Shown piece after piece: positions 9,382 to 21,903 of a stretch of DNA of 64,000 nucleotides. The number at the start of each line of letters is the position of its first letter. Within the stretch, counting starts at the first letter, position 1. Under the pieces are notes generated by a model, which saw only the letters and a list, made by a program, of their open reading frames with translations, had not been told where the DNA came from and did no database searches. Source of the stretch: Granulicella tundricola MP5ACTX9 (GTDB lineage: Bacteria > Acidobacteriota > Terriglobia > Terriglobales > Acidobacteriaceae); contig NC_015064.1 in assembly GCF_000178975.2 (NCBI RefSeq), forward strand, positions 3,410,001 through 3,474,000. The letters run 5' to 3'. A program made the position numbers and the translations under genes.

Positions 9382-9473
9382 TCATTCTCCTTCATTCCCC
9401 GTTCGCCCGGAGTGTCTCTCCGGGAACCAGCGGGAATGTTTGCTGCGGTACTACAAAACTGGTGCAGCCGGAA

Positions 9474-9659
9474 CTACCAGCTGGACTTTACGACACCCGG
9501 GATCTCGCCCTTGAGCGCAAGCGAACGGAAGCACAGACGGCAGCAGCCGAACTTGCGGAGGAACGCCCGGGGGCGGCCGCAGAGCTGGCAGCGATTGTGC
9601 TGACGGGACTTGAACTTCGGTGTCTTTGCATCTTTGACGCGTTTCGCGGTCGTTGCCAT
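9474..9659 (-). CDS. rpsN: 30S ribosomal protein S14 type Z
   Basis: 61-residue zinc-binding form of S14 (head of 30S, near S3 and S10). Ligands C24, C27, C40 and C43 follow the C-x2-C-x12-C-x2-C pattern within [21 protein letters not shown]. The protein is much shorter than the zinc-free 100-residue type, consistent with the other zinc-type proteins of this operon (S4, L36). Confidence 0.97.
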   Translation of the reverse strand: MATTAKRVKDAKTPKFKSRQHNRCQLCGRPRAFLRKFGCCRLCFRSLALKGEIPGVVKSSW

Positions 9660-9720
9660 GATCTACGATTCCTATCTTCTTTGCTGCCTTGGGGGCATTC
9701 TGAACGAGGTCAGAAGCCAT

Positions 9721-9740
9721 GCCGGCATTGGAGTGCCGGC
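9721..9740 (-). promoter_or_regulatory. 7-bp hairpin between rplE and rpsN
   Basis: GCCGGCA (9721-9727) and TGCCGGC (9734-9740) pair perfectly around a 6-base loop, about 60 bases before the rpsN start. There is no T-run. It may limit ribosome readthrough or protect an RNA end; it could also be chance in a GC-rich spacer. Confidence 0.35.
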
Positions 9741-9762
9741 GGTCTCTTGAGCTCTGAAAACC

Positions 9763-10311
9763 TTACGCGCCTACGCGGAACGGCATGCCGAAAGCCTTCA
9801 GCAGGGTGCGGGCACCGTTATCGTCCAGCGACGTCGTAACGATGGTCACGTTCATACCCTTCATCTTGTCAACCTTCGCGTAGTCGATCTCAGGGAAGAT
9901 GAGCTGATCGCGCAGGCCGAGCGTGTAGTTACCACGGCCATCGAAGCTCTTCGACGAGACGCCGCGGAAGTCACGGACGCGGGGCAGAGCGATCGTGATC
10001 AGACGATCGAGGAACTCGTACATCTTGTCGCCGCGCAGGGTGACCATTGCGCCGATCGGCATGCCTTCGCGCAGCTTGAACTGGGCGATGGACTTCTTGG
10101 CGCGGGTGGTGACGGGCTTCTGTCCGGCAATCGCAGCCAGATCAGCAACCAGCGGGTCCATGATCTTGACGTTCTGGGTGGCTTCGCCGAGACCCATGTT
10201 GATGACGATCTTCTCGAGCTTCGGAATCGCCATCGGATTCTCGATCGCGAGTTCCTTCTTCAAAGAATCCTTGATCTCGGTCTCATACTTGGTACGGAAA
10301 CGTGATGCCAT
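9763..10311 (-). CDS. rplE: 50S ribosomal protein L5
   Basis: 5S rRNA-binding protein of the central protuberance, contacting S13 and P-site tRNA. It has 182 residues from the ATG at 10311 ([13 protein letters not shown]), which has a GAGAAG box about 9 bases upstream. The frame continues 13 codons upstream to 10350, but those residues are not conserved. Motifs: [37 protein letters not shown] and [21 protein letters not shown]. Confidence 0.96.
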   Translation of the reverse strand: MASRFRTKYETEIKDSLKKELAIENPMAIPKLEKIVINMGLGEATQNVKIMDPLVADLAAIAGQKPVTTRAKKSIAQFKLREGMPIGAMVTLRGDKMYEFLDRLITIALPRVRDFRGVSSKSFDGRGNYTLGLRDQLIFPEIDYAKVDKMKGMNVTIVTTSLDDNGARTLLKAFGMPFRVGA

Positions 10312-10494
10312 GATGTTTACTTCTCTTTCTCCACGGTTTCGGGGTGCCATCTGGCCGCCTGGACTCTGCCCAGATGACGCGATTCGGCGTGTACCGTTTC
10401 GTGGGGTGAACCGTCGTTTAGTATATCGGGTTATTCACCCAAATGTCACGCGAAAGGTTGCCTGAGCCTCAGAGAAGCCCGGCAACCTCCCCGT
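10312..10494 (-). promoter_or_regulatory. 183-base rplX-rplE spacer with hairpin
   Basis: This spacer is unusually long for the operon. GGTTGCC (10456-10462) pairs with GGCAACC (10481-10487). In E. coli the S8 repressor binds the mRNA at the L24-L5 junction, so a regulatory RNA is plausible here. I did not identify the S8 consensus itself. Confidence 0.35.
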
Positions 10495-10854
10495 TTACTT
10501 CTTGTTCTTGACCGGCAGAACGGCGTCGTTGGTCTTGGCAAAACGGACCTTCTTATCGCCTTCCATGCGCGTTCCAACGCGGGTGGGCTTGCCTTCGGAG
10601 TCGGCGAGCATCACGTTCGAGAGGTGAATCGTCGCCTCCTTCTCTGCAATGCCGCCCTTGATGTTCTTCTGCGGATCAGGCTTGACGTGCTTCTTCATCA
10701 TCATTACGCCCTCAACCAGGATGCGGTTCTTATCCGCAAGCACGCGCAGAACGCGGCCCTTTTTGCCCTTGTCCTTACCGGCAATGACAACAACCTGGTC
10801 GTTACGCTTGATCTTGATCTTGAACTTCGGCTTCTCGTGAATACGAACTGGCAT
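10495..10854 (-). CDS. rplX: 50S ribosomal protein L24
   Basis: One of the two initiators of 50S assembly, located at the tunnel exit. It has 119 residues. The KOW motif is at about residues 19-46 (DQVVVIAGKDKGKKGRVLRV), followed by NRILVEGVMMMKKHVKPDP. It is about 15 residues longer than E. coli at the N-terminus (basic KPKFKIKIKR) and C-terminus. It follows rplN by about 50 bases. Confidence 0.96.
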   Translation of the reverse strand: MPVRIHEKPKFKIKIKRNDQVVVIAGKDKGKKGRVLRVLADKNRILVEGVMMMKKHVKPDPQKNIKGGIAEKEATIHLSNVMLADSEGKPTRVGTRMEGDKKVRFAKTNDAVLPVKNKK

Positions 10855-10907
10855 GGTATTTCCCTTCCTCGGCCATCTGTCGGAGCCGGAATCCGCGTTA
10901 GTTGAGA

Positions 10908-11279
10908 CTAGATAACTTCAGGGGCAAGCGAGACGATCTTAAGGAACTTCTTCTCGCGAAGCTCGCGTGCGACCGGTCCGAAGACGCGGGTTCCCACGGG
11001 CTCCATACCGTCGTTGACGACAACAGCCGCATTCGAATCGAAGCGGATGTACGTGCCATCGCGGCGGCGATACTCCTTGCGGGTGCGAACGATGACGGCC
11101 TTGACGACCTTACCCTTCTTGACGGTGCCGTCTGGGGATGCTTCCTTGACGGCTGCGGTGACGACGTCGCCCAGGCCCGCCTTCTTGCCGAGTCCGCCGC
11201 CCAGCGGCAGGATGACCTGCAGCTTACGGGCGCCGGAGTTATCGGCAACTTCGAGCATGGTACGCATTTGTACGGACAT
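10908..11279 (-). CDS. rplN: 50S ribosomal protein L14
   Basis: Interface protein that bridges to 16S helix 14 and is the docking site for RsfS. It has 123 residues. The beta-barrel start [20 protein letters not shown] motif appears as [18 protein letters not shown], and the C-terminus [15 protein letters not shown] is the family end. It is the first gene of the spc segment after rpsQ. Confidence 0.97.
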   Translation of the reverse strand: MSVQMRTMLEVADNSGARKLQVILPLGGGLGKKAGLGDVVTAAVKEASPDGTVKKGKVVKAVIVRTRKEYRRRDGTYIRFDSNAAVVVNDGMEPVGTRVFGPVARELREKKFLKIVSLAPEVI

Positions 11280-11340
11280 GATGAATCTCCTGAATGTTCG
11301 CCGAATCCTCGGCCGAATCTTGCTGTTACCTGGCTAATGC

Positions 11341-11694
11341 TTACTTGGCGGCCACGGCGGTGTCGGTCTTGGCTGCAGCCGGCTCCGACAGGGAGGAACG
11401 GCGAACGATCTCTTCGAGAGACCAGCGCTTCAGCTTGGAGAGCGGACGTGCCTCGCGGATGCGAACCACATCGCCCACGCGGGCTGAGTTCTGCTCATCA
11501 TGCGCGTAGAACTTCTTGTTGGACTTCATGACGCGCTTGTACTTCGGGTGCGCCTTGCGCATCTCGATCTCAACCACGATGGTCTTCTGCATCTTGGTCG
11601 AAACCACGATGCCGACCTTCTCGTTGCGGCGCGTTGCAGCCTGCTCCGTCGTTGCCGGTGCAGTGGTCGCGGGGGTGTTCTGGATATCTGCCAT
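11341..11694 (-). CDS. rpsQ: 30S ribosomal protein S17, extended
   Basis: Primary 16S rRNA binder with an OB fold. It has 117 residues against about 85 in most bacteria: an Ala/Thr-rich N-terminal tail (residues 1-22) and a C-terminal Ala/Thr tail flank the core [38 protein letters not shown] and [20 protein letters not shown]. It sits two bases after the rpmC stop. Confidence 0.96.
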   Translation of the reverse strand: MADIQNTPATTAPATTEQAATRRNEKVGIVVSTKMQKTIVVEIEMRKAHPKYKRVMKSNKKFYAHDEQNSARVGDVVRIREARPLSKLKRWSLEEIVRRSSLSEPAAAKTDTAVAAK

Positions 11695-11696
11695 GG

Positions 11697-11969
11697 TTAT
11701 GCCTTCGCTTTCTTACGCTCTGTACGCGTGCTCTTCGCCGGGGCTTCGTTCTTGACGACCGGGTTGGCCTTCTTCTCGGCTTCGATCTCACGCTCGCGAA
11801 GAACGGTTTTGGCGCGGGCGATATCGAGCTTCAGCACGCGGAGCTTCTTGATGCCTTCCTGGTTTCCGAGGCTCTTCTGGAAACGCAGGCGGAAGAGCTG
11901 CTCGGCCGCGGTGGTCTGCGTCGCCTTCAGCTCTTCTTCACTCTGAGTACGGATCTTTTCAAGTTCCAT
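11697..11969 (-). CDS. rpmC: 50S ribosomal protein L29
   Basis: Helical-hairpin protein beside L23 at the tunnel exit. The conserved coil [16 protein letters not shown] is followed by [20 protein letters not shown], then a charged Lys/Ala C-terminal extension (about 25 residues) absent from E. coli. The ATG at 11969 (90 residues) gives the usual L29 start. An in-frame ATG at 11999, 8 bases after the rplP stop, would add 10 residues and cannot be excluded. Confidence 0.92.
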   Translation of the reverse strand: MELEKIRTQSEEELKATQTTAAEQLFRLRFQKSLGNQEGIKKLRVLKLDIARAKTVLREREIEAEKKANPVVKNEAPAKSTRTERKKAKA

Positions 11970-12007
11970 GACGAATCTACTTTCTTGCCTGAACGGCATT
12001 GCAGGGA

Positions 12008-12442
12008 CTACTTGGCAGCTACGGTTGCCTTCACGTCGTGACGCATGACGAAGCTGGTTTTGAGGGGAAGTTTGTGGGCAGCGAGACGCATGGCCTCTTT
12101 CGCGAGTTCAGGCGTGACGCCTTCCATCTCGAAGAGAATACGGCCGGGACGGACGACGCAAACCCAATGATCCGGAGCGCCCTTACCCTTACCCATACGG
12201 GTTTCGGCTGGCTTCTTCGTGATCGGCTTATCGGGGAAGATGCGCAGCCAGACCTTGCCGCCACGCTTGATGAAACGCGTCATTGCAATACGGCTCGCCT
12301 CAATCTGGCGATCCGTAATGTAACCGCACTCCATTACCTTGAGACCGAAGTCGCCGAACGAGATATCCGAACCGCGCCAGGCCTTGCCCTTCATGCGTCC
12401 GCGCTGTTGCTTGCGGTATTTAACCTTCTTGGGACTGAGCAT
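12008..12442 (-). CDS. rplP: 50S ribosomal protein L16
   Basis: Organises the A-site tRNA pocket and the L25/5S region. It has 144 residues: [20 protein letters not shown]-terminus, [44 protein letters not shown] and an [17 protein letters not shown] end, all diagnostic. It starts 45 bases after rpsC. Confidence 0.97.
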   Translation of the reverse strand: MLSPKKVKYRKQQRGRMKGKAWRGSDISFGDFGLKVMECGYITDRQIEASRIAMTRFIKRGGKVWLRIFPDKPITKKPAETRMGKGKGAPDHWVCVVRPGRILFEMEGVTPELAKEAMRLAAHKLPLKTSFVMRHDVKATVAAK

Positions 12443-12487
12443 ATAAATCCTCTGAACAAAGGCCTTGGCCCTTGTCTTTTACTTTGC

Positions 12488-13174
12488 TTAAGCCTGGAAT
12501 GCCCCGGCGGTTGCGGTCGTCGAAGCACCCTGATCGCGGCGCTTGCGCTGCTCGTAGATATCGCCGCGGTAGACCCAGGTCTTCACGCCGATGATCCCGT
12601 AGGTGGTGTGCGCTTCAGAGAAGCCGTAGTCGATATCGGCGCGAAGCGTGTGCAGCGGCAGGCGGCCCTGGAGATACCACTCAGAACGGGCAATCTCGTT
12701 ACCGTTCAAGCGGCCCGATACGCGGACCTTGATGCCCTTGCAACCGAAACGCAGAGCCGAATCAACCGACTTGCGCATGGCGCGGCGGAAGCTGACGCGC
12801 TTCTCGAGCTGCAGTGCGATGTTCTCGCTGACGAGCTGAGCATCGAGCTCAGGCTTGTTGACCTCGAGGATGTCGATGAAGACCTCGCGCGAGGTGCGCT
12901 TCTGAATATCGGCCTTGAGCTTATCGATCTCTGCGCCCTTACGGCCGATGATGATGCCCGGACGCGCGGTGCGGATGATCAGACGCAGCTTGTTGCCTGG
13001 ACGCTCGACTTCAACCGAGCTGACGCCGGCAGCCTTGAGCTTCTCGCGGAGTTCAGCCTTAAGCTTCACGTCCTCGACCAGCAACTTGTCATAGCCACGC
13101 TCTACAAACCAACGCGACTTCCACGGCTTGTTGATGCCGAGGCGAAACCCATACGGATGGACTTTCTGTCCCAT
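12488..13174 (-). CDS. rpsC: 30S ribosomal protein S3
   Basis: mRNA-entry protein with helicase activity together with S4 and S5. It has 228 residues: [14 protein letters not shown] start, type II KH domain around residues 40-110 with GRKG in [17 protein letters not shown], and the C-terminal domain [23 protein letters not shown]. The sequence ends in a short Ala/Thr tail. Confidence 0.97.
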   Translation of the reverse strand: MGQKVHPYGFRLGINKPWKSRWFVERGYDKLLVEDVKLKAELREKLKAAGVSSVEVERPGNKLRLIIRTARPGIIIGRKGAEIDKLKADIQKRTSREVFIDILEVNKPELDAQLVSENIALQLEKRVSFRRAMRKSVDSALRFGCKGIKVRVSGRLNGNEIARSEWYLQGRLPLHTLRADIDYGFSEAHTTYGIIGVKTWVYRGDIYEQRKRRDQGASTTATAGAFQA

Positions 13175-13281
13175 AGCTTCCCTTTACTCTTCCCAGCCGG
13201 CCGGTTGAGCCGGCGGCATAATGTTGCGACACTCTAGTTTATCGTCAAATGCGGTTCTGTCCAATCGAACAGGGCTCGCAA

Positions 13282-13788
13282 CTACGCTTTGGCGGTCTTC
13301 TTGGCAGCAGCCTTCTTGGCCGGAGCCTTCTTGGCAGCGGTCTTCGTCGCAGCCTTCTTCGGCTTGCCCGCAGCCTTGGTCTCGGGAACCACCGGGGCCT
13401 TCGCCTCGATCGTCTTGCCCTTCTCAGCCACGGTCACGATGATGTGACAAAGACGACGCTGGTAGCGGAACGCACGGCCCATTGGAGCAGGGCGGATGCG
13501 CTTCATGCGAGGACCTTCATTCGCAATCGCGGTACGGACGTAAAGGTTATCGACGTCGACATCCAGACCCTTCTCGTCGGAGACGTAGCTGGCGTTCTGA
13601 ATCGCGGAACGCAGTACCTTCTCGACCACCGGCGCCATGCGCTTGGTGCTGAAGTGAATGGTGTTGATCGCCTGCTCGACGCGCAGACCCTTGATCATGT
13701 CAAGGACCAGCTTCGCCTTCTGCGGACTGGTGCGCTGGAACTTTGCCTCAGCGCGGAACTCTTGAATCTTTACTTCTGACTTCGCCAT
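13282..13788 (-). CDS. rplV: 50S ribosomal protein L22 with long AK-rich tail
   Basis: Lines the polypeptide tunnel; the beta-hairpin GPRMKRIRPAPMGRAFRYQRRLCHI reaches the constriction. The core (about residues 1-118) is normal length, but a roughly 50-residue tail of Ala, Lys and Pro follows (KAAGKPKKAATKTAAKK and similar). Comparable low-complexity basic tails appear on L3 and L29 here, resembling eukaryote-like or histone-H1-like tails. Confidence 0.96.
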   Translation of the reverse strand: MAKSEVKIQEFRAEAKFQRTSPQKAKLVLDMIKGLRVEQAINTIHFSTKRMAPVVEKVLRSAIQNASYVSDEKGLDVDVDNLYVRTAIANEGPRMKRIRPAPMGRAFRYQRRLCHIIVTVAEKGKTIEAKAPVVPETKAAGKPKKAATKTAAKKAPAKKAAAKKTAKA

Positions 13789-13865
13789 GATGATCTTCCT
13801 TCAAACTCGTATACGGCTGTTACTTGTGCAGCGGACGTGCTGGATTCTCTGCTCGAAGCCCGCAG

Positions 13866-14150
13866 TTAGCGCGGCTTGGCGGAGCTTTCGGTCTTCGCGG
13901 AGTGACCCTTGAAGGTACGCGTCGCGGAGAACTCGCCCAGCTTGTGTCCGACCATGTTCTCGGTCACATACACCGGAATGAACTTGCGGCCGTTGTGGAC
14001 CGCTACCGTGTGGCCAACGAAGTCAGGAAAGATAGTGGAACGGCGGCTCCAGGTGCGAATGACTTTCTTGTCATTCGTCTGGTTCATCACCGTGATCTTG
14101 TTCATCAGGTGCGCGTCAATAAACGGACCCTTTTTCGTAGAACGTGACAT
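13866..14150 (-). CDS. rpsS: 30S ribosomal protein S19
   Basis: Head protein forming a heterodimer with S13. It has 94 residues beginning [15 protein letters not shown], with [42 protein letters not shown]. It ends with a short basic tail. It lies between rplB and rplV. Confidence 0.97.
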   Translation of the reverse strand: MSRSTKKGPFIDAHLMNKITVMNQTNDKKVIRTWSRRSTIFPDFVGHTVAVHNGRKFIPVYVTENMVGHKLGEFSATRTFKGHSAKTESSAKPR

Positions 14151-14270
14151 GCTGAAACTCCATCTGTTACAGGCTGAATACGACGAATCCGCTGGGCGCC
14201 TTTTGCCGTCTTCCGCAAGTACGCCCGTTGGACTTGGTGTAGCTTTACTTCCCTAACAACAAAAATCCAA

Positions 14271-15095
<825 letters not shown>

Positions 15096-15221
15096 CGTAA
15101 TTCCATTCTCCTGGCTCGTCGGTTCCGGCTATTTCTCAAGCCGGAACCCGCCAGTTAGGTAACTCGTACTTACTGAATCTTCACTGCTGTTCCACTGCAT
15201 AACAACTGCAGCGTCACTGCA

Positions 15222-15515
15222 CTAAATGCTGTTGAGGTACTCAGGCATCTTCTCGCCCTCTTGCAGACGGACATAAGCCTTCTTCCAGTCGGGGCGGTAG
15301 CCGGCGAACTTGCCGCGGCGGCGTTCCTTGCCTTCAACCGTAGCGGTGCGAACACCGTTGACCTTGACCTTGAACAAGCTCTCAACAGCCTGCTTGACTT
15401 CGGTCTTGGTAGCCTTGAGCGCAACCTCGAACACCAGGGTGTTCTGCGTCTCTTTGACGGTCATGCCCTTCTCAGTGATGAGAGGCCGACGAATAACAGT
15501 ATAGAGGGTAGGCAT
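15222..15515 (-). CDS. rplW: 50S ribosomal protein L23
   Basis: Tunnel-exit protein that docks trigger factor and SRP. It has 97 residues: TVIRRPLITEKGMTVKE, EVKQAVESLFKVKVNGVRT and KKAYVRLQEGEKM. Its ATG overlaps the rplD TAA by one base (TAATG), so translation is coupled to L4. Confidence 0.96.
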   Translation of the reverse strand: MPTLYTVIRRPLITEKGMTVKETQNTLVFEVALKATKTEVKQAVESLFKVKVNGVRTATVEGKERRRGKFAGYRPDWKKAYVRLQEGEKMPEYLNSI

Positions 15516-16195
15516 TATGCAACCTCCTTCTCAGCATTGGCTGCGTGCTGGCGCTTGGAGATAGCCTTCTTCAAGGTCTCCTGGATCGCTTCGATCGCAT
15601 CCTTCGAGAACACGGCGTGCTCGTAGCGAAGGAGGTCGTAGGGGTGGACCTCGGACGAGAGAACCAGCTCAACGCCCTGCAGATTGCGGCTGCCGAGGTA
15701 AAGCTTCTCCTCGAGCTTGCGGCTGGACTCAACCAGAAGCGTCGTCTTGCCCGTCTCGAGCTTAGTCAGCGCCTGGCGGTACAGCTTGGTCTTCGCCTCG
15801 GGAACCTCGAACGAGTCGACGATGGTGAACTTGCCGTCCTGGATCTTGGCCGAGATAGCCGAACGCAGCGCGCCCATCAGCTTCTTCTTGGGGAACTGGT
15901 AGTCGTAGGAGCGGGGCTGAGGTCCGTGGACCGTACCGCCGCCGCGCCAGATGGGTGTACGGATAGAACCGACGCGGGCGCGGCCTGTGCCCTTCTGCTT
16001 CCACAGCTTCTTACCCGAACCGGAGACGTTCTTGCGAACCTTGGTGGCGGCCGTTCCCTGGCGCATGGCTGCGCGGTAGTGCTTCACAGCCTCCCAGAGC
16101 AGCGCGTCGTTGATCTCGGCGTTGAAGACTTCGTCCAGGAGATCGAACTCCCCGACCTTCTCGCCACCGAGATTCACTACATTGATGTTTGCCAT
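15515..16195 (-). CDS. rplD: 50S ribosomal protein L4
   Basis: Tunnel-constriction protein; in E. coli it also represses the S10 operon. It has 226 residues. The tunnel loop is KLWKQKGTGRARVGSIRTPIW at about residues 63-83, followed by GGGTVHGPQPRSYDYQFPKK. Its C-terminus overlaps the start of rplW by one base. Confidence 0.97.
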   Translation of the reverse strand: MANINVVNLGGEKVGEFDLLDEVFNAEINDALLWEAVKHYRAAMRQGTAATKVRKNVSGSGKKLWKQKGTGRARVGSIRTPIWRGGGTVHGPQPRSYDYQFPKKKLMGALRSAISAKIQDGKFTIVDSFEVPEAKTKLYRQALTKLETGKTTLLVESSRKLEEKLYLGSRNLQGVELVLSSEVHPYDLLRYEHAVFSKDAIEAIQETLKKAISKRQHAANAEKEVA

Positions 16196-16211
16196 CTTGA
16201 TCTCTCTTCTT

Positions 16212-16233
16212 GCCCGGGGTCGATGCCCCGGGC
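16212..16233 (-). promoter_or_regulatory. 8-bp GC hairpin before rplD
   Basis: GCCCGGGG (16212-16219) and CCCCGGGC (16226-16233) are perfectly complementary with a 6-base loop. It lies between rplC and rplD, ending 16 bases before the rplD ATG, next to its purine-rich ribosome-binding site, so it could affect L4 translation. Confidence 0.4.
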
Positions 16234-16283
16234 CCTAACGTTGTTTACGGCTCAAGCTGCAAGCCATTGTTGATCTTTACGAA

Positions 16284-17012
16284 CTACTTCTTTTTGGAAG
16301 GAGCAGCCTTCTTGGAAGCCTTCAGCGCGTCCTTCGTGGCCGCACCGGCGAATCCACGACGCTCACGCGGCGGAGCCTTCGCCTTCGAGATCAGCACATA
16401 ACCATCACGCGCTCCGGGGACCGCACCCTCGACGAGGATAAGGTTATCCTCAACGTCGATGGCGCGAATGCGGAGGTTGCGAACCGTGATCTGTGCATCG
16501 CCCATGTGACCCGGCATACGCTGACCAGGAAATACACGCGACGGGAACGAAGACGCACCGATCGAGCCCTGCACCTGGAACATGTGACCGTGTGACTTGG
16601 GTCCGCCGCCGAAGCCGTGGCGACGAATGACGCCGGCAAAGCCGCGTCCCTTCGAGGTGCCGATGACATCGACAAAGCGCTCGTTCTCAAAGATGTCGAC
16701 CAGGATACGATCGCCGGCCTTAACCTCTGCATCCTCTGCAGACGCCTTCTGGATCGCGACTTCCTTGATCATGCGGACCGGGGGAACATTCGCCTTCGCG
16801 AAGTGACCGTTCATCGCCTTGGTGACCTTCGAAGCCTTCACGAAATCGACATAGCCGATCTGTGCCGCGTCGTAGCCATCCTTCGCCATGGTCTTGAGCT
16901 GCGTGATTACGCAGGGACCCGCCTTCAGAACCGTGACCGGGTGAACATCACCGCGCTCATCGAAGATCTGCGTCATACCGATTTTCTTACCGAGAATTCC
17001 AACGACTGACAT
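16284..17012 (-). CDS. rplC: 50S ribosomal protein L3
   Basis: 50S assembly initiator whose arm reaches the peptidyl-transferase centre. The ATG at 17012 (MSVVGILGKKIGMTQIFDE, 242 residues) has an AGGAAAGG box; the frame runs 12 codons further upstream without conservation. HGFGGGPKSHGHMFQVQGSIG is diagnostic. The Gln methylated by PrmB in E. coli (after GSIG) is Ala here. A Lys/Ala tail ends the protein. Confidence 0.96.
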   Translation of the reverse strand: MSVVGILGKKIGMTQIFDERGDVHPVTVLKAGPCVITQLKTMAKDGYDAAQIGYVDFVKASKVTKAMNGHFAKANVPPVRMIKEVAIQKASAEDAEVKAGDRILVDIFENERFVDVIGTSKGRGFAGVIRRHGFGGGPKSHGHMFQVQGSIGASSFPSRVFPGQRMPGHMGDAQITVRNLRIRAIDVEDNLILVEGAVPGARDGYVLISKAKAPPRERRGFAGAATKDALKASKKAAPSKKK

Positions 17013-17078
17013 ATTGCTTTTCCTTTCCTCATCATGCCCTCTGGGCACTGCCGGACCAACTTTGTTACAAAACTTAGT

Positions 17079-17396
17079 TTACTTCTGAACCGTCTTGATC
17101 TCGACGTCGACGCCTGCGGGCAGGTCAAGCTTCATCAACGCATCGACCGTCTGCTGCGTGGGCTCGAGGATGTCGATCAGACGCTTGTGCGTGCGGATCT
17201 CGAAGGCCTCGCGCGACTTCTTGTCGACGTGGGGCGAACGCAAAACGCAGTACTTGTTCTTCATCGTGGGGAGCGGAATGGGACCCGCAACCTGGGCTCC
17301 GGTACGCTTTGCCGTCTCGACGATCTCACCGGTGGACGTATCAAGTACGCGGTAGTCATAAGCCTTCAGGCGAATTCTGATTCTCTGTCCTGCCAT
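17079..17396 (-). CDS. rpsJ: 30S ribosomal protein S10 (NusE)
   Basis: 30S head protein that doubles as NusE, partner of NusB in antitermination; nusB is at 27.2 kb of this window. It has 105 residues: [53 protein letters not shown] (loop that binds 16S) and [11 protein letters not shown]. It follows tuf by about 100 bases. Confidence 0.97.
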   Translation of the reverse strand: MAGQRIRIRLKAYDYRVLDTSTGEIVETAKRTGAQVAGPIPLPTMKNKYCVLRSPHVDKKSREAFEIRTHKRLIDILEPTQQTVDALMKLDLPAGVDVEIKTVQK

Positions 17397-17437
17397 GGTG
17401 TTTCTCTTTTCTCGCTACAAAGATCGTTTGGAGTAGT

Positions 17438-17470
17438 CCGCCGGAGATCAACTTCTCGACCAACCGGCGG
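17438..17470 (-). promoter_or_regulatory. Hairpin between tuf and rpsJ
   Basis: CCGCCGG (17438-17444) pairs with CCGGCGG (17464-17470), with a smaller GAGA/TCTC pairing inside the loop. It marks the str/S10 boundary, 40 bases before rpsJ. No T-run is present. Confidence 0.35.
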
Positions 17471-17497
17471 CCCTCGTTATTCTTGAACTGCCTTCAA

Positions 17498-18685
17498 CTA
17501 CTTGATGATCTCCGAGATCGTTCCAGCGCCTACGGTCCTTCCACCCTCACGGATGGCGAAGCGCAGACCCTTCTCCATGGCGACCGGCGTGTGCAGCGTG
17601 ATCTCAAGCTGGATGTTATCTCCAGGCATGCACATCTCGGTGCCCTCCGGCAGCTTGGCCGAACCCGTTACGTCCGTGGTACGGAAGTAGAACTGGGGGC
17701 GGTAGCCGTTGAAGAACGGAGTGTGACGTCCGCCTTCTTCCTTGCTCAGAACGTAAACCTCGCCCTTGAACTCGGTGTGCGGCTTGATCGAACCCGGCTT
17801 GGCCAGAACCATGCCGCGCTGAACCGCTTCCTTGGCAACGCCGCGGAGCAGGAGACCCGCGTTGTCGCCGGCCAGACCTTCGTCCAGCTGCTTCTTGAAC
17901 ATCTCGACGCCGGTGCAGACCGTAGCCTGCGTGTCGCCAAAGCCGACGATCTCGCATGCTTCGCCAACCTTGACCTTACCGCGCTCGATACGACCCGTGA
18001 CCACAGTTCCACGACCCGAGATCGAGAAGATATCCTCGATAGGCATCAGGAACGGCAGGTTGATCGCACGCTCGGGCTGGGGGATGTACTGGTCGACAGC
18101 AGCCATGAGCTCGTCGATCTTCGCCTCCCACTGAGGCTCGCCGTTGAGCGCGCCCAGAGCCGAACCACGGATGATCGGGGTGTCGTCGCCGGGGTAGTCG
18201 TACTTCGACAGAAGCTCGCGAACTTCCATCTCAACCAGCTCGATGAGCTCTTCGTCTTCAACGGCATCGCACTTGTTCAGGAACACGACGATGTACGGAA
18301 CGCCAACCTGACGCGCGAGCAGAACGTGCTCCTTGGTCTGGGGCATCGGGCCGTCGGTCGCGGCAACCACCAGGATCGCGCCGTCCATCTGCGCGGCTCC
18401 GGTGATCATGTTCTTGATGTAGTCGGCGTGGCCCGGGCAGTCGACGTGCGCGTAGTGACGGTTCGCCGTCTCGTACTCGACGTGCGAGGTCGCGATCGTG
18501 ATACCGCGCTCACGCTCTTCCGGTGCGTTGTCGATCGTGTCGAACGAACGGAACGTGTTGTTCGGGTTGTGCTTGGACAGAACCTTCGTGATCGCAGCCG
18601 TCAGCGTGGTCTTGCCATGGTCGATGTGACCCACAGTGCCGATGTTGACGTGAGGTTTAGACCGGTCAAACTTTTCCTTGCCCAT
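17498..18685 (-). CDS. tuf: Elongation factor Tu
   Basis: GTPase that delivers aminoacyl-tRNA to the ribosome. It has 395 residues: P-loop GHIDHGKTT near residue 18, switch [13 protein letters not shown] near 80, G4 NKCD near 135, and the beta-barrel domains 2 and 3. It is the only tuf copy visible and lies between fusA and rpsJ. A 7-bp perfect palindrome (18700-18715) sits just before its AAGGAG site. Confidence 0.98.
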   Translation of the reverse strand: MGKEKFDRSKPHVNIGTVGHIDHGKTTLTAAITKVLSKHNPNNTFRSFDTIDNAPEERERGITIATSHVEYETANRHYAHVDCPGHADYIKNMITGAAQMDGAILVVAATDGPMPQTKEHVLLARQVGVPYIVVFLNKCDAVEDEELIELVEMEVRELLSKYDYPGDDTPIIRGSALGALNGEPQWEAKIDELMAAVDQYIPQPERAINLPFLMPIEDIFSISGRGTVVTGRIERGKVKVGEACEIVGFGDTQATVCTGVEMFKKQLDEGLAGDNAGLLLRGVAKEAVQRGMVLAKPGSIKPHTEFKGEVYVLSKEEGGRHTPFFNGYRPQFYFRTTDVTGSAKLPEGTEMCMPGDNIQLEITLHTPVAMEKGLRFAIREGGRTVGAGTISEIIK

Positions 18686-18699
18686 AACAGAATCTCCTT

Positions 18700-18715
18700 A
18701 ACAAAATCTTTTGTT
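18700..18715 (-). promoter_or_regulatory. AT-rich palindrome upstream of tuf
   Basis: AACAAAA (18700-18706) and TTTTGTT (18709-18715) are complementary around two bases, in the 37-base fusA-tuf gap and directly upstream of the tuf ribosome-binding site. It could be a weak RNA hairpin or protein site. Confidence 0.3.
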
Positions 18716-18722
18716 GTTGCGC

Positions 18723-20816
<2,094 letters not shown>

Positions 20817-20922
20817 GGTCGTATCTCTTCTCTGCAGCTTCCGCTGCGGTAAACCTTCAAGCCTGAACCTGGAAATCAGGCAGCGGGGTTGACCCCGACT
20901 GCCTGCTCCCTACTCCTTGCAA

Positions 20923-21393
20923 CTACCAGCGATAGTGAGCGAAAGCCTTGTTCGCCTCAGCCATGCGGTGAACGTCTTCCTTCTTCTTCATCGCAGCGCC
21001 ACGGCCGTTGGCCGCATCGAGCAACTCAGCGGTCAACTTGTCGACCATGCCCTTCTCACCGCGGGCGCGGCCATACGTGACCAGCCAACGGATCGCGAGC
21101 GACGTGCGGCGCTCGGGAAGAACTTCGATCGGCACCTGGTAGTTCGCACCACCCACACGCCGGCTCTTGACTTCGAGCAACGGCTTGCAGTTCTCGATCG
21201 CCTTCTTGAACAGCTTCAGCGCCTCATCTCCACCCTTCTGCTCCAGGTTGGTCATGGCGGTGTAGAAGATGCCCTGCGCGGTCGACTTCTTGCCGCCCCA
21301 CATCATCGAGTTCACAAACTTGGTAACGAGCGTGGAACCGTAGATCGGGTCCGGTGCAACTTCACGCTTGGCGATATAGCCTTTTCTCGGCAT
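20923..21393 (-). CDS. rpsG: 30S ribosomal protein S7
   Basis: Nucleates the 30S head; represses the str operon in E. coli. It has 156 residues: [53 protein letters not shown] and the Trp-ended C-terminus NKAFAHYRW. The 123-base gap to rpsL contains a dispersed palindromic repeat. Confidence 0.97.
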   Translation of the reverse strand: MPRKGYIAKREVAPDPIYGSTLVTKFVNSMMWGGKKSTAQGIFYTAMTNLEQKGGDEALKLFKKAIENCKPLLEVKSRRVGGANYQVPIEVLPERRTSLAIRWLVTYGRARGEKGMVDKLTAELLDAANGRGAAMKKKEDVHRMAEANKAFAHYRW

Positions 21394-21457
21394 TGCTCTT
21401 CTCTTCTTCCTTCAGGGCCGTTGATTTCTCAAGCCGCTGAACTTAGTGAAACTCTTC

Positions 21458-21490
21458 TTGTCATTCCGCAGCGAAGCGGAGGAACCTGTT
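21458..21490. repeat. Dispersed CATTCC-type palindromic repeat in rpsL-rpsG gap
   Basis: The unit TTGTCATTCCGCAGCGAAGC continues with GGAGGAACCTG. CCGC/GCGG form the inner stem and TTCC/GGAA the outer stem. Close copies occur at 27128 and 46712, and shorter relatives at 35213 and 37268. Here it is embedded in the str operon transcript. Confidence 0.75.
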
Positions 21491-21516
21491 TCTCCTCCGC
21501 GCACCGCAAACCTGAG

Positions 21517-21903
21517 TTACTTGCCGGCGGCAGCCTTCGGACGCTTCGCGCCATACTTGGAGCGGCTCTGCATACGCTTGGCCACGCCAACCGAGTCCAG
21601 CGTCCCACGCACAACGTGGTAGCGAACACCCGGCAGATCCTTCACACGACCGCCGCGGATGAGCACAATCGAGTGCTCCTGCAGGTTGTGGCCGATGCCC
21701 GGGATGTACGTGGTGACTTCAATGCCGTTGGTCAAACGAACACGGGCTACTTTACGCAGCGCGGAGTTCGGCTTCTTGGGGGTCTGAGTGTAAACGCGAG
21801 TGCAGACGCCGCGGCGCTGTGGTGAGCCCTGGAGTGCGGGGCTTGCAGTCTTATAGCGGGTCGGGGTACGGCCCTGCTTGACGAGCTGATGAAACGTAGG
21901 CAC
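21517..21903 (-). CDS. rpsL: 30S ribosomal protein S12, GTG start
   Basis: Decoding-centre protein, target of streptomycin-resistance mutations. The start is GTG at 21903 ([14 protein letters not shown], 128 residues) with AAGGAG 7 bases upstream; the frame is open further upstream but with non-family residues. [19 protein letters not shown] contains the Lys near 43 linked to streptomycin sensitivity, and [13 protein letters not shown] holds the Asp near 89 that RimO methylthiolates elsewhere. It is the promoter-proximal gene of the super-operon. Confidence 0.97.
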   Translation of the reverse strand: MPTFHQLVKQGRTPTRYKTASPALQGSPQRRGVCTRVYTQTPKKPNSALRKVARVRLTNGIEVTTYIPGIGHNLQEHSIVLIRGGRVKDLPGVRYHVVRGTLDSVGVAKRMQSRSKYGAKRPKAAAGK

